A stretch of DNA of 64,000 nt from Novispirillum itersonii (GTDB lineage Bacteria; Pseudomonadota; Alphaproteobacteria; Rhodospirillales; Rhodospirillaceae), in NCBI RefSeq assembly GCF_014205675.1, contig NZ_JACIIX010000009.1:124001-188000 (forward strand), read 5' to 3'. Positions 36,899 through 46,376 of the stretch are shown one piece after another (position 1 is the first letter of the stretch; the number at the start of each line of letters is the position of its first letter). The notes below the pieces were generated by a model. It saw only the letters and a program-made list of their open reading frames with translations. It made no database searches and was not told the DNA's origin. Position numbers and translations under genes: made by a program.

Positions 36899-37813
36899 AT
36901 GCTGGGAAATCTCAGCGATCTGGATCTGCGGCATCTGCGGGTGTTTCTGGCGGTGGTGGATGCCGGGGGGCTGGCGATGGCCCAGCACAGCCTGAATGTC
37001 AGCACCTCCACCATCAGTACCCAGCTTGCCAGTCTGGAAGGCCGCCTTGGGTTCCGGCTGTGTGAGCGGGGGCGCAGCGGTTTCCGGCTGACGGAAAAGG
37101 GGCGGCGCTTCACCGATCTGGCCCGCAGCCTGCTGACCGCCATTGACGATTTCGGCATGCAGGCCCGCAACATCGACCGCACATTGGTCGGCACCCTGCG
37201 CATCGGCACCATCGGCCACCTGCCCGCCGGGGAAAATGCCCGCATCAGCCGGGCCATCGCCCGCTTCCGCCAGCGGGATGAGGCGGTACACCTGCATGTG
37301 GTGATCCGGTCCTCCCGCGTGCTGGAAGACCAGCTTCTGTCCGGGGATCTGGATCTGGCCATCGGTTACTTCTGGCACAACAGCCCCAGCCTGCACAGTG
37401 TGCCGCTGTTCCGGGAGCGGCAGATTGCCTGCTGCGGGCAGGGCCATCCGCTGTTCTCCCGCGCCGGGGACATCAGCACCGGGGAAGCCCACCGGTACCC
37501 GTGGGTGTGGCGGACCGGGTTCCTGCCGGAAGACACCACCCCGGCCCCGCCGGAGATCACCGCCCATGCCGATAATATGGAAGCCCGGGCGATGCTGATT
37601 CTGTCCGGCACCCATCTCGGCTATCTGCCGCAGCACTTTGCCCGGGCCTATCAGGCGCAGGGCCTGATGGTGCCGCTGAATCCGGCCGGGCTGTGGTACG
37701 ACGTCACCTTCTCCCTCGCCACCCGGCTGCCGGAGCGGCAAAGCGAGATCACCCGCGCCTTTCTGGCCGATCTGGCAGCGGTTTCCCCGGCAGATCCGAC
37801 GCCGATACATTGA
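36899..37813 (+). CDS. LysR-family regulator of the ureohydrolase/binding-protein genes
   Basis: A 304-residue LysR-type protein with helix-turn-helix VVDAGGLAMAQHSLNVS and STISTQLASLEGRLGFRL, and effector domain from about 95 (GTLRIGTIGHLPAGENARIS). It lies directly upstream of, and in line with, a ureohydrolase and a polyamine-type solute-binding protein. It is therefore the likely sensor for their substrate. GGGAGGG precedes the ATG. Confidence 0.88.
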   Translation: MLGNLSDLDLRHLRVFLAVVDAGGLAMAQHSLNVSTSTISTQLASLEGRLGFRLCERGRSGFRLTEKGRRFTDLARSLLTAIDDFGMQARNIDRTLVGTLRIGTIGHLPAGENARISRAIARFRQRDEAVHLHVVIRSSRVLEDQLLSGDLDLAIGYFWHNSPSLHSVPLFRERQIACCGQGHPLFSRAGDISTGEAHRYPWVWRTGFLPEDTTPAPPEITAHADNMEARAMLILSGTHLGYLPQHFARAYQAQGLMVPLNPAGLWYDVTFSLATRLPERQSEITRAFLADLAAVSPADPTPIH

Positions 37814-37910
37814 AGCGGATCAAACTGAACATCGAAACGTCATGATTTTTCGGCAGTCCCGGCCTGTGGCCTGCTGAAGGGGTTGTTGCACCCCCATGCA
37901 GGAGGTTTTG

Positions 37911-38963
37911 ATGTCGGACCCCGCCAGACTGTCGGCGCTGCGCCAGAAATATGCCAATGCCAAAGGCAGTGATGTGTTTGATCCGGCCTTCCGCGCCATT
38001 GCCGACGCCCAGTTTCCTGAAGGCGACCGCCGTTTGCAGCCCTACGCCGGGGTGCCGACCTTTCTGGATCTGCCCTATGCCGCCGATGCCGCCACCCGCG
38101 AGGATTTCGGCGGGCTGGATGTGGCGCTGATCGGGGTGCCGATGGATCTGGGCGTCACCAACCGCTCCGGGGCCCGGTTCGGGCCGCGCGCGGTGCGGAT
38201 GGTGGAGCGGGTCGGCCCCTACAACCATGTTCTGCGCCGGATGCCGGGCCTGCACTGTAAGGCCGCCGATATCGGCGATGTGCCCTTCCGCAGCCGCTAC
38301 AGCCTTGACCGCTCGCACGAGGATATTCAGGCCTTTTTCCACCGGGTGGTGCAGGCCGGGGTGATCCCGCTGGCGGTCGGGGGGGACCATTCGATCAGCT
38401 ATTCGATCCTGAAGGCGGTCGGGGCGCGGCAGCCGGTGGGGATGGTGCATTTTGATGCCCACTGTGACACCGCCGGGGATTACGAAGGGGCGAAGTTCCA
38501 CCACGGCGGCCCGTTCCGCCATGCGGTGCTGGAAGGCCTGATCGACCCGGAACGCTGTGTGCAGATCGGCATCCGGGGGTCCGCCGAATACCTGTGGGAG
38601 TTCTCGCAGGAGGCGGGCATGACGGTGATCCATGGCGAGGAGGTGCCGAAGCTGGGCACCGCCGCCATTCTGGAGACCGTGCGCCGGGTGGTCGGGGACG
38701 GCCCGGTGTATGTGACCTTTGATGTCGACTGTCTGGACCCGGCCTTTGCCCCCGGCACCGGTACCCCGGAAATCGGCGGCCTGACAACGCGGGAAGCGCT
38801 GGAGCTGCTGCGCGGGCTGGATGGCCTGAACATCATCGGCGGGGATGTGGTGGAAGTGGCCCCGCAGTATGACCCCACCACCAACACCGCCCATGCCGCC
38901 GCACAGATTCTGTTCGAGCTGTTTTCGCTGGTGGCCGGGCGCTTTGCCGCCACTCCGGCCTGA
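37911..38963 (+). CDS. Ureohydrolase (agmatinase/guanidino-acid hydrolase)
   Basis: A 350-residue member of the arginase/agmatinase family, which hydrolyses a guanidino group to urea and an amine. The two-manganese site is complete: His160 in GGDHS, Asp182, His184 and Asp186 in FDAHCD, and Asp271/Asp273 in DVDCLDP. The loop KFHHGGPFRHAV after the DAHCD motif is of the kind found in agmatinase, guanidinobutyrase and guanidinopropionase. The exact substrate is open, and the symbol speB would be a guess. The ATG at 37911 follows GCAGGAGG. It lies with a polyamine-type binding protein, suggesting use of an imported guanidine or polyamine. Confidence 0.9.
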   Translation: MSDPARLSALRQKYANAKGSDVFDPAFRAIADAQFPEGDRRLQPYAGVPTFLDLPYAADAATREDFGGLDVALIGVPMDLGVTNRSGARFGPRAVRMVERVGPYNHVLRRMPGLHCKAADIGDVPFRSRYSLDRSHEDIQAFFHRVVQAGVIPLAVGGDHSISYSILKAVGARQPVGMVHFDAHCDTAGDYEGAKFHHGGPFRHAVLEGLIDPERCVQIGIRGSAEYLWEFSQEAGMTVIHGEEVPKLGTAAILETVRRVVGDGPVYVTFDVDCLDPAFAPGTGTPEIGGLTTREALELLRGLDGLNIIGGDVVEVAPQYDPTTNTAHAAAQILFELFSLVAGRFAATPA

Positions 38964-38996
38964 TCCCTTCTCACTCTTTTTCTCACAGGTGCCTTC

Positions 38997-40043
38997 ATGA
39001 AGACTGCTGTTGTGTTTTCTGCTGCCCTGCTGGCGGCTGTTGCCGGGGCGGCGCTGCCGTCTCAGGCCCGGGATCTGACCGTGGTCGGCTTTGGCGGATC
39101 GGGGCAGGATGCGTTCCGGGAAGCGTATTTTAAGCCGTTCAGCCAACAGACCGGCATTCCGCTGACCGAAGAAAGCTGGGATGGCGGCGTCGGGGTGCTG
39201 CGCGCCAAGATCGAAGGCGGCAACGGCACCTGGGATGTGGTGCAGATGGATTCCTCTGAACTGGCGATCGGCTGCGAGGAAGGGCTGTATGAACAGCTCG
39301 ATTTCAGCCGGATCGGCGGCAAGGATGCTTATCTGCCGTTTGCCGTCAGCCCCTGCGGGGCCGGGCTGATCGTCTATGATTATGTGCTGGCCTATGACGG
39401 TGACCGCCTGAAAGATGGCCCGAAGAGCTGGGCGGATTTCTTCGATACCGCCAGATTCCCCGGCAAGCGGGCGCTGCGGCAGGGGCCGCAGACCAATCTG
39501 GAAATCGCCCTGATGGCCGACGGTGTGGCCCCGAAGGATGTCTATACCCTGCTGGCGACGGAGGACGGGGTGAACCGCGCCCTGCGCAAGCTGGAGACCA
39601 TCAAGAAGGAACTGGTGTTCTGGAAGGCCGGGGCGCAGCCGCCGCAGCTTCTGGCCTCCGGCGAGGTGGTGATGACCACGGCCTACAATGGCCGCATCTC
39701 GGCGGCGATCGAGAAGGAGAAGAAGAATTTCAGGCTGATCTGGAATCAGGCGATTTTCGTGATCGACAGCTGGGCGATCCTGAAGGGCAGCCCCAATATC
39801 GACAAGGCCTATAAGTTCCTTGAGTTCGTCGGGCGGCCGGAGGTGCAGAAAAACCTGCCCAACCATATCAGCTATGGCATCACCTCGGCCAAGGGCAGCG
39901 CGCTGATTGATCCGGCCCGGCTGGCCAACCTGCCGAGTGCCCCGCAGAACATGGCGGTGGCCCTGCCGTATAATACGGAATTCTGGCTGGAACATACCGA
40001 CCGGCTGACCGAACGCTTCAACAACTGGGCGGCCAGACTGTAA
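38997..40043 (+). CDS. Periplasmic polyamine-type ABC substrate-binding protein
   Basis: A 348-residue secreted protein, cut probably after Ala24 (LPSQA). The mature part resembles the PotD/PotF/AfuA-like class: VVGFGGSGQDAFREAYFKPF, GTWDVVQMDSSELAIG, SWADFFDTARFPGKRALRQG and VMTTAYNGR. It would deliver a polyamine, guanidino compound or related cation to an ABC importer. No permease or ATPase gene lies nearby, so it is an orphan here or shares a transporter. It starts 33 bases after the ureohydrolase gene and is probably cotranscribed. Confidence 0.87.
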   Translation: MKTAVVFSAALLAAVAGAALPSQARDLTVVGFGGSGQDAFREAYFKPFSQQTGIPLTEESWDGGVGVLRAKIEGGNGTWDVVQMDSSELAIGCEEGLYEQLDFSRIGGKDAYLPFAVSPCGAGLIVYDYVLAYDGDRLKDGPKSWADFFDTARFPGKRALRQGPQTNLEIALMADGVAPKDVYTLLATEDGVNRALRKLETIKKELVFWKAGAQPPQLLASGEVVMTTAYNGRISAAIEKEKKNFRLIWNQAIFVIDSWAILKGSPNIDKAYKFLEFVGRPEVQKNLPNHISYGITSAKGSALIDPARLANLPSAPQNMAVALPYNTEFWLEHTDRLTERFNNWAARL

Positions 40044-40123
40044 GGGAGACCGGGCGGGGACCCCTGTGGTTCCTGCCTTTTCTGTCTTTCCTGCCTTGAT
40101 GACTGGCAGCCTGAAAAGCAGAA

Positions 40124-40149
40124 GGGCCGCTTCCCGGAGGAAGCGGCCC
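40124..40149. terminator. Bidirectional terminator between the binding-protein gene and rpsD
   Basis: GGGCCGCTTCC pairs with GGAAGCGGCCC (11 bp, CGGA loop) between converging genes. No long T tract is present on either side; placement and strength support termination. Confidence 0.65.
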
Positions 40150-40178
40150 AAACTGTAACGACCCTGTGTCGCAGCCGA

Positions 40179-40793
40179 TTAACGGCTGTAGAATTCGACC
40201 ACCAGGTTCGGTTCCATCTGCACCGGATACGGCACGTCGGCCAGCTTCGGGGTGCGGACGAAAGTGCCCTTCAGTTCCTTGGCGTCGACGTCCAAGTAGT
40301 CCGGCACGTCGCGTTCGGAGCTGGTGGCAGCTTCGACGATCAGCGGCATTTCCTTGGACTTGTCACGGATGGAGACGACGTCGCCTTCCTTGATCATGTA
40401 GGACGCGATGTTGACGCGCTTGCCGTTGACGCGGACGTGGCCATGGTTGACCACCTGACGGGAGGCGAACACGGTCGGGACGAACTTCATGCGGTACAGC
40501 ACGGCGTCCAGACGGCGTTCCAGAATGCCGATCAGGTTCTCGGAGGTATCGCCCTTACGACGGACGGCTTCCGCATAGTACTTGCGGAACTGCTTTTCGC
40601 TGATGTTGCCGTAGTAGCCCTTCAGCTTCTGCTTGGCCATCAGCTGCACGCCGTAGTCGGACGGCTTCTTGCGGCGCTGACCGTGCTGGCCCGGGCCGTA
40701 TTCACGCTTGTTCAGCGGAGACTTGGCGCGGCCCCAGAGGTTAACGCCAAGGCGGCGGTCAATCTTATATTTCGCGGAATGACGCTTCGACAT
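40179..40793 (-). CDS. rpsD: 30S ribosomal protein S4
   Basis: A 204-residue ribosomal protein S4, a primary 16S rRNA binder needed for 30S assembly. [40 protein letters not shown] and the S4 RNA-binding fold ([37 protein letters not shown]) are unmistakable. It is encoded alone rather than in the alpha operon, as is usual in alphaproteobacteria. Its upstream region contains four copies of the structured repeat. Confidence 0.98.
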   Translation of the reverse strand: MSKRHSAKYKIDRRLGVNLWGRAKSPLNKREYGPGQHGQRRKKPSDYGVQLMAKQKLKGYYGNISEKQFRKYYAEAVRRKGDTSENLIGILERRLDAVLYRMKFVPTVFASRQVVNHGHVRVNGKRVNIASYMIKEGDVVSIRDKSKEMPLIVEAATSSERDVPDYLDVDAKELKGTFVRTPKLADVPYPVQMEPNLVVEFYSR

Positions 40794-41033
40794 CGTCGGT
40801 CCTTTGATCGCTTCGGTTTGTTGTCCCGATAGTCCGGCCCCGAAGGGTGGGCGTTGCGGCCCGCTTCAGGCGGCGGGGCCACGGCGGAAGTGCCGGTGCC
40901 CGCATTCTCGGGAATGTGAGGCGCGCATTATCGTCAAAGCGCCCCTGATGTCAAACGGGAAATGCCCGGTTTCGGGCGGGGCCGGATAAACAGCGCCCCG
41001 GTTCTTTTCTCCGCGTCCCATGGGCCAGACAAA

Positions 41034-41129
41034 CGGAGGCCCAAAGGGCCGACTGGGCCATTGAGGCCCCGCGCGACCATTCGCGCGTAAGCCAAGCGGG
41101 CGGACGCCCGCGCCCGGCGTCTGAGGGGC
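41034..41129 (-). repeat. Structured intergenic repeat, copy B
   Basis: Stems on the plus strand: GGCCC(aaa)GGGCC, GGGCC(attga)GGCCC, CGCGCGA(ccat)TCGCGCG and GCGGGC(ggac)GCCCGC, the last enclosed by GCC/GGC. Compared with copy A the second stem and the enclosing pairs are changed on both arms. This is the copy nearest rpsD. The remaining bases 40794-41033 hold no gene and presumably the rpsD promoter. Confidence 0.85.
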
Positions 41130-41142
41130 AGAAAAAAGAAAG

Positions 41143-41234
41143 CGGAGCGCAGCGACTGGCCCATTGAGGGCCCGCGCGACCATTCGCGCGTAAGCCAAGG
41201 CGGACGGACGTCCGCCGCCCGGCATCTGAGGGAC
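41143..41234 (-). repeat. Structured intergenic repeat, copy C
   Basis: Second stem GGCCC(attga)GGGCC; third CGCGCGA(ccat)TCGCGCG; fourth extended to GGCGGAC(ggac)GTCCGCC, enclosed by GCC/GGC. The first stem is replaced by the short CGGAGCGCAGCG. On the minus strand this copy runs into CTTTCTTTTTTC. Confidence 0.85.
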
Positions 41235-41246
41235 CCATCAAACAAA

Positions 41247-41348
41247 CGGAGGCCCGGCTGAGCCGGGCCGACTGGCCCATTGAGGCCCCGCGCGACCATT
41301 CGCGCGTAAGCCAAGCAGGCGGACGCCTGCGCCCGGCGTTTGAGGGGC
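41247..41348 (-). repeat. Structured intergenic repeat, copy D
   Basis: The first stem is extended, GGCCCGGC(tga)GCCGGGCC. The fourth is GCAGGC(ggac)GCCTGC, differing from copy B by a paired change (G-C to A-T). The second stem has GGCCC opposite GGCCCC and pairs less well. The copy starts 213 bases after copy B. Confidence 0.85.
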
Positions 41349-41361
41349 AGAAAAAAGAAAG

Positions 41362-41453
41362 CGGAGCGTAGCGACTGGCCCATTGAGGGCCCGCGCGACC
41401 ATTCGCGCGTAAGCCAAGGCGGACGGACGTCCGCCGCCCGGCATCTGAGGGGC
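41362..41453 (-). repeat. Structured intergenic repeat, copy E
   Basis: Nearly identical to copy C, with the same purine-rich spacer before it. B-C and D-E are thus a duplicated dimer. It begins 25 bases past the ubiX stop codon on the minus strand. The four copies fill most of the 685-base gap between ubiX and rpsD. Confidence 0.85.
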
Positions 41454-41478
41454 AAAACAAAAAAACGCTGACCGCAGG

Positions 41479-42066
41479 TCAGCGGCGGTTGGGTCCACAG
41501 TCCTCGCCCCAGCGGGGGAAGGCGTCGGTGTCGATGTCGAACAGGTCCAGCACCCGACCGATGCCCTGATCGACCACCTCGTCCAGACTTTTCGGGCGGG
41601 TGTAGAAGGCCGGGGCAGGCGGGGCGATGACGCCGCCCATTTCGGTCACCGCCGTCATGTTGCGCAGATGGCCGAGGTGCAGCGGGGTTTCCCGTACCAT
41701 CAGCACCAGCCGCCGCCGTTCCTTCAGGGTGACGTCGGCGGCGCGGGTCAGCAGGTTGGCACCGGTGCCGGTGGCAATTTCGGCCAGCGCCCGCACGCTG
41801 CACGGGGCGACGATCATCCCCATGGTGCGGAAGCTGCCCGACGACGGCGGCGCGGCCAGATCCTCCACCCGGTGGACCACATCGGCCAGCGCATGGACAT
41901 CAGAAACCTTCAGGTCCGATTCGTAGGCGAGGGTGATTTCCGCCGTCTTGGTCATCACCAGATGGCTTTCAATGCCAAGCCCTCGTAAAACCTGAAGAAT
42001 TCGGATTCCATAGACCACGCCGGTGGCACCGCTGATGCCGACGACAAGACGCTTGGGGGCAGACAT
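41479..42066 (-). CDS. ubiX: Flavin prenyltransferase UbiX
   Basis: A 195-residue flavoprotein that attaches a dimethylallyl group to FMN, making the prenylated-FMN cofactor for UbiD-type decarboxylases (ubiquinone synthesis and relatives). VVGISGATGVVYGIR is the flavin-phosphate loop, and APCSVRALAEIATGTGANLL and RETPLHLGHLRNM are family motifs. ubiD is not in the window. Its 3' flank carries the repeat array. The gene upstream is the divergent YdcH-type gene. Confidence 0.95.
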   Translation of the reverse strand: MSAPKRLVVGISGATGVVYGIRILQVLRGLGIESHLVMTKTAEITLAYESDLKVSDVHALADVVHRVEDLAAPPSSGSFRTMGMIVAPCSVRALAEIATGTGANLLTRAADVTLKERRRLVLMVRETPLHLGHLRNMTAVTEMGGVIAPPAPAFYTRPKSLDEVVDQGIGRVLDLFDIDTDAFPRWGEDCGPNRR

Positions 42067-42218
42067 GGATCATCCTTCCGTTCACGGATGCCGCCCCCGC
42101 TGTTCTGGCCTGCCGAAAAAACCCAACAGACACAGAACCTTCACAAAAGGGCTGGCGGAATCAAAAAAAACGCGTACTATTACACTGTGTCCCAGAGGCA
42201 ATAAAGGGAGAAAATGCA

Positions 42219-42386
42219 ATGAGCCTTGATGCTCGGGTTGAGTCCCTGCGTACCAAACATGCCGAACTGGATAGTGCGCTGGAAATGGAAGAGCGCCGAC
42301 CGATGCCGGACGCGAAAGCAATCGCTGACATGAAGCGCCAGAAGCTTCGGATCAAGGACGAGATCCAACGCATCACGATGCATTGA
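42219..42386 (+). CDS. YdcH-family (DUF465) small protein
   Basis: A 55-residue protein, MSLDARVESLRTKHAELDSA..., ending in RIKDEIQRITMH. It is short, charged and fully helical with heptad-like spacing, as in the YdcH/DUF465 family, which has no assigned function. AAAGGGAG precedes the ATG. These proteins are often encoded singly near housekeeping genes, as here opposite ubiX. Confidence 0.85.
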   Translation: MSLDARVESLRTKHAELDSALEMEERRPMPDAKAIADMKRQKLRIKDEIQRITMH

Positions 42387-42877
42387 CGATCCGCTGTTTT
42401 CCTGAGCAACAGGTAAATCTGATCGTACCGTACCGCAAACGCTTCCATCGGCCAGAGAGTGGCCTGCGGTGTCCCTCATAAGGGGTGTATCCGCCACGGG
42501 TGGACCACAGTCACGGTCGCCGTGCGGGTCGTGTCACCGCCAAGGATGATGGCTTGGGGCTGAAGACGGGAACGGAGTTCCGTGCAGTACCGCGCATGCC
42601 TGCCGGGCTTTCGGGCTGGGGCTGCGACAGTTTGCAGGCTGGAACATCCAGCTTTTAAGGACACAACCACCGGCACGCCAGCCGGGCGCCGCCCCCGTTA
42701 AGGGCGCTTACGCCGCAGGGTTTTGGCTGCCGCCAGAAATGGAGACGGTAATTCTGACGTTCCCTTGCACACCTGCGTTGGCCGCAGAGTGTGGTCGCCG
42801 TGCCGACTGACAGAGGTGGCCGTTGACCGCAGCCCCTGCACCGACCCAAGGTTCTGAACCCAGATCTCGTCAGAGGG

Positions 42878-42917
42878 GCCCCGCTGGATTAGCGTACCAG
42901 CGGGGCTTTTGGTTTTT
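42878..42917 (+). terminator. Strong plus-strand terminator with no annotated gene before it
   Basis: GCCCCGCTGG pairs with CCAGCGGGGC (10 bp, 9-base loop), followed by TTTTGGTTTTT. The nearest upstream plus-strand gene ends 490 bases away, so an RNA or an unrecognised gene may end here. Confidence 0.8.
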
Positions 42918-43130
42918 ATGGCCCTTCCTCTGCCGTCGGGCTATGGCGGCGGGGCCGGGTGGGGCTCCCGCCGGAAGGGGCGGGGCGGGGTGTTTTTGCG
43001 AGTCTCACCGGCTTGCGAAGGAATGTCATCAGTCCGCGCAGGGGGATCGGAGAAAACCGGACCGGATCCCTTTCTAAATTTGCCATATTTATAAAAGAGT
43101 TAACGTTGATTTCCCTAGGGGCATGCCGAT

Positions 43131-43160
43131 TTTGCGAAGTTGCGAAGTCGACCGTTTGCA
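43131..43160. promoter_or_regulatory. TTTGCGAA direct repeats upstream of prpE
   Basis: TTTGCGAA (43131-43138), TTGCGAA (43140-43146) and TTTGCA (43155-43160) lie about 230-255 bases upstream of the start. They resemble the TTTGCAAA-type repeats bound by short-chain acyl-CoA regulators (ScfR: PccR, MccR, RamB). This is a resemblance only. Confidence 0.35.
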
Positions 43161-43386
43161 TTTTTTGAAAATTCCCGCACACTGCGCAGGCGGATACCGG
43201 TGCCACTGACCCGAGTGGGTAGGTTTTCCCCCACCCCTGCGCCTCCCGGACGGTAGCAGGCGGGGCAGACCTGCTGACGGCAAGAAAACGGGCAGACACC
43301 GGCCAGAAGAGAAAAACACATCAACACCGCGCCGGGTGCCTGACACCGCAGCCGTGCGACGGAAAAAAAGCGGAGGGTTTGCGGCC

Positions 43387-45300
<1,914 letters not shown>

Positions 45301-45333
45301 CCGCTTCTGCGGTCACCGGATGACGCTGAACGG

Positions 45334-45364
45334 AACAGCCGGGGAGGTCATCCCCGGCTGTTTT
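45334..45364. terminator. Bidirectional terminator between prpE and the HD-GYP gene
   Basis: AACAGCCGGGGA pairs with TCCCCGGCTGTT (12 bp, 5-base loop), followed by TT on the plus strand. It lies between converging genes, ending five bases before the HD-GYP stop. Confidence 0.8.
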
Positions 45365-45368
45365 GCCG

Positions 45369-46376
45369 TCATGGTGCCGCCGTCTCGGCAAAACGTTCCT
45401 TCACCTCCAGCACGGCAGGAAGCTGGCTGATGAACAGATCGACCAGCGCCGGGTCGAAGTGGCGGCCCTTTTCCTTTTCCAGCAGGGCCACGGCCTCCTC
45501 CACCGGCCATTCCGCCTTGTAGGGGCGGACGGAGGTCAGGGCATCAAACACATCGGCGATGGCGACAATGCGGGCCTCCACCGGAATAGCCTCTCCGGCG
45601 ATGCCGTGCGGATAGCCGCTGCCGTCGTATTTCTCGTGATGGTTCAGGGCAATGGTCCGGGCCATCCGCAGCAACGGGGAGTCGTGGTCGCCGATGATCT
45701 CCGCCCCCATCAGGGCGTGCTGCTTCATCACCGTCATCTCGCCGTCGTCAAGCCGCCCCGGTTTCAGCAGGATGCTGTCCGGGGTGCCGATCTTGCCGAT
45801 GTCATGCATCGGGGCGGCGTGGAACAGTTCCTCCGCCCACGCCGGGCTGAACCCGGCGGCCAGCGCGATGATGCGGCAATAGTGGCTCATACGGATCACG
45901 TGCAGGCCGGTTTCGTTGTCGCGGTATTCGGCGGCGCGGCCAAGGCACTGGATGATCTGAAGCCGGGTTTTCTGAAGCTCATCGACCCGCACCAGCGACA
46001 GATGGGTCCGCACCCGGGCACAGACCACCGGCGGGCTGATCGGCTTGGTGATGTAATCGACCCCGCCGACGGCAAACCCGGCGGACTCATCGCTGACATC
46101 GGTCAGGGCGGTGACGAAGATCACCGGAATCCCCTGCGTCGCCGGATCGGCCTTCAGGCGCTGGCAGGTTTCCAGTCCGGTCAGGCCGGGCATCATCACG
46201 TCCAGCAGGATCAGGTCCGGCGTTTCGGCGGTGGCCAGTTGCAGGGCCTTTTCACCGTCGCGGGCGAACAGCAGGCGGTACTCGGCCTGCAACACCTGCC
46301 GCAGGATCTGTAGGTTGGTGGGTTCGTCATCGACGACCAGAATCCGCGGCCGCTGGTCCTGCTGGGGTATCATCAT
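45369..46376 (-). CDS. Response regulator with HD-GYP phosphodiesterase domain
   Basis: A 335-residue two-domain protein of the RpfG type. The receiver domain (10-125) has Asp16/Asp17 and the phospho-acceptor Asp59 in LILLDVMMP. The HD-GYP domain has His191-Asp192 in MHDIGKIGTPD, HHEKYDGSGYPHG with GYP at 254-256 and AIADVFDALTS. It should hydrolyse cyclic-di-GMP when phosphorylated. Its start overlaps the stop of the hybrid kinase gene by four bases, after AAGGA, so the kinase is the likely partner and translation is coupled. Confidence 0.94.
   Translation of the reverse strand: MMIPQQDQRPRILVVDDEPTNLQILRQVLQAEYRLLFARDGEKALQLATAETPDLILLDVMMPGLTGLETCQRLKADPATQGIPVIFVTALTDVSDESAGFAVGGVDYITKPISPPVVCARVRTHLSLVRVDELQKTRLQIIQCLGRAAEYRDNETGLHVIRMSHYCRIIALAAGFSPAWAEELFHAAPMHDIGKIGTPDSILLKPGRLDDGEMTVMKQHALMGAEIIGDHDSPLLRMARTIALNHHEKYDGSGYPHGIAGEAIPVEARIVAIADVFDALTSVRPYKAEWPVEEAVALLEKEKGRHFDPALVDLFISQLPAVLEVKERFAETAAP

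Larger units (their letters stand above)
42387..43386 (+). other. 1-kb stretch without a recognised gene; part looks like a transcribed non-coding region
   Basis: Bases 42430-42880 show no ATG-started frame of credible quality on either strand, yet they end in a strong plus-strand terminator (42878-42917). Several local hairpins are visible: GGAA(cggag)TTCC, GCTGG(aacat)CCAGC followed by TTTT at 42638-42656, and two direct copies of GGTCGCCGTGC. An 84-codon frame without a start (42555-42809) exists in one frame. I could not match it to tmRNA, RNase P, 6S or SRP RNA. Bases 42918-43386 hold the probable promoter of the propionyl-CoA synthetase gene. Confidence 0.45.

Noticed and set aside
37749-40151. 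Open frame of 800 codons on the minus strand opposite the ureohydrolase and binding-protein genes
   Set aside because: The sense-strand proteins have full active-site and signal-peptide features; the antisense product has none.
40934-41803. Open frames through the repeat array, with recurring LTREWSRG-like peptides
   Set aside because: The peptides arise from the structured repeats, appear in several frames, and the selected changes keep DNA or RNA pairing rather than amino acids.
42430-42917. tmRNA, RNase P RNA or group I/II intron
   Set aside because: The diagnostic elements I would expect are absent: a T-arm with CCA and tag reading frame, the RNase P conserved regions, and intron cores.
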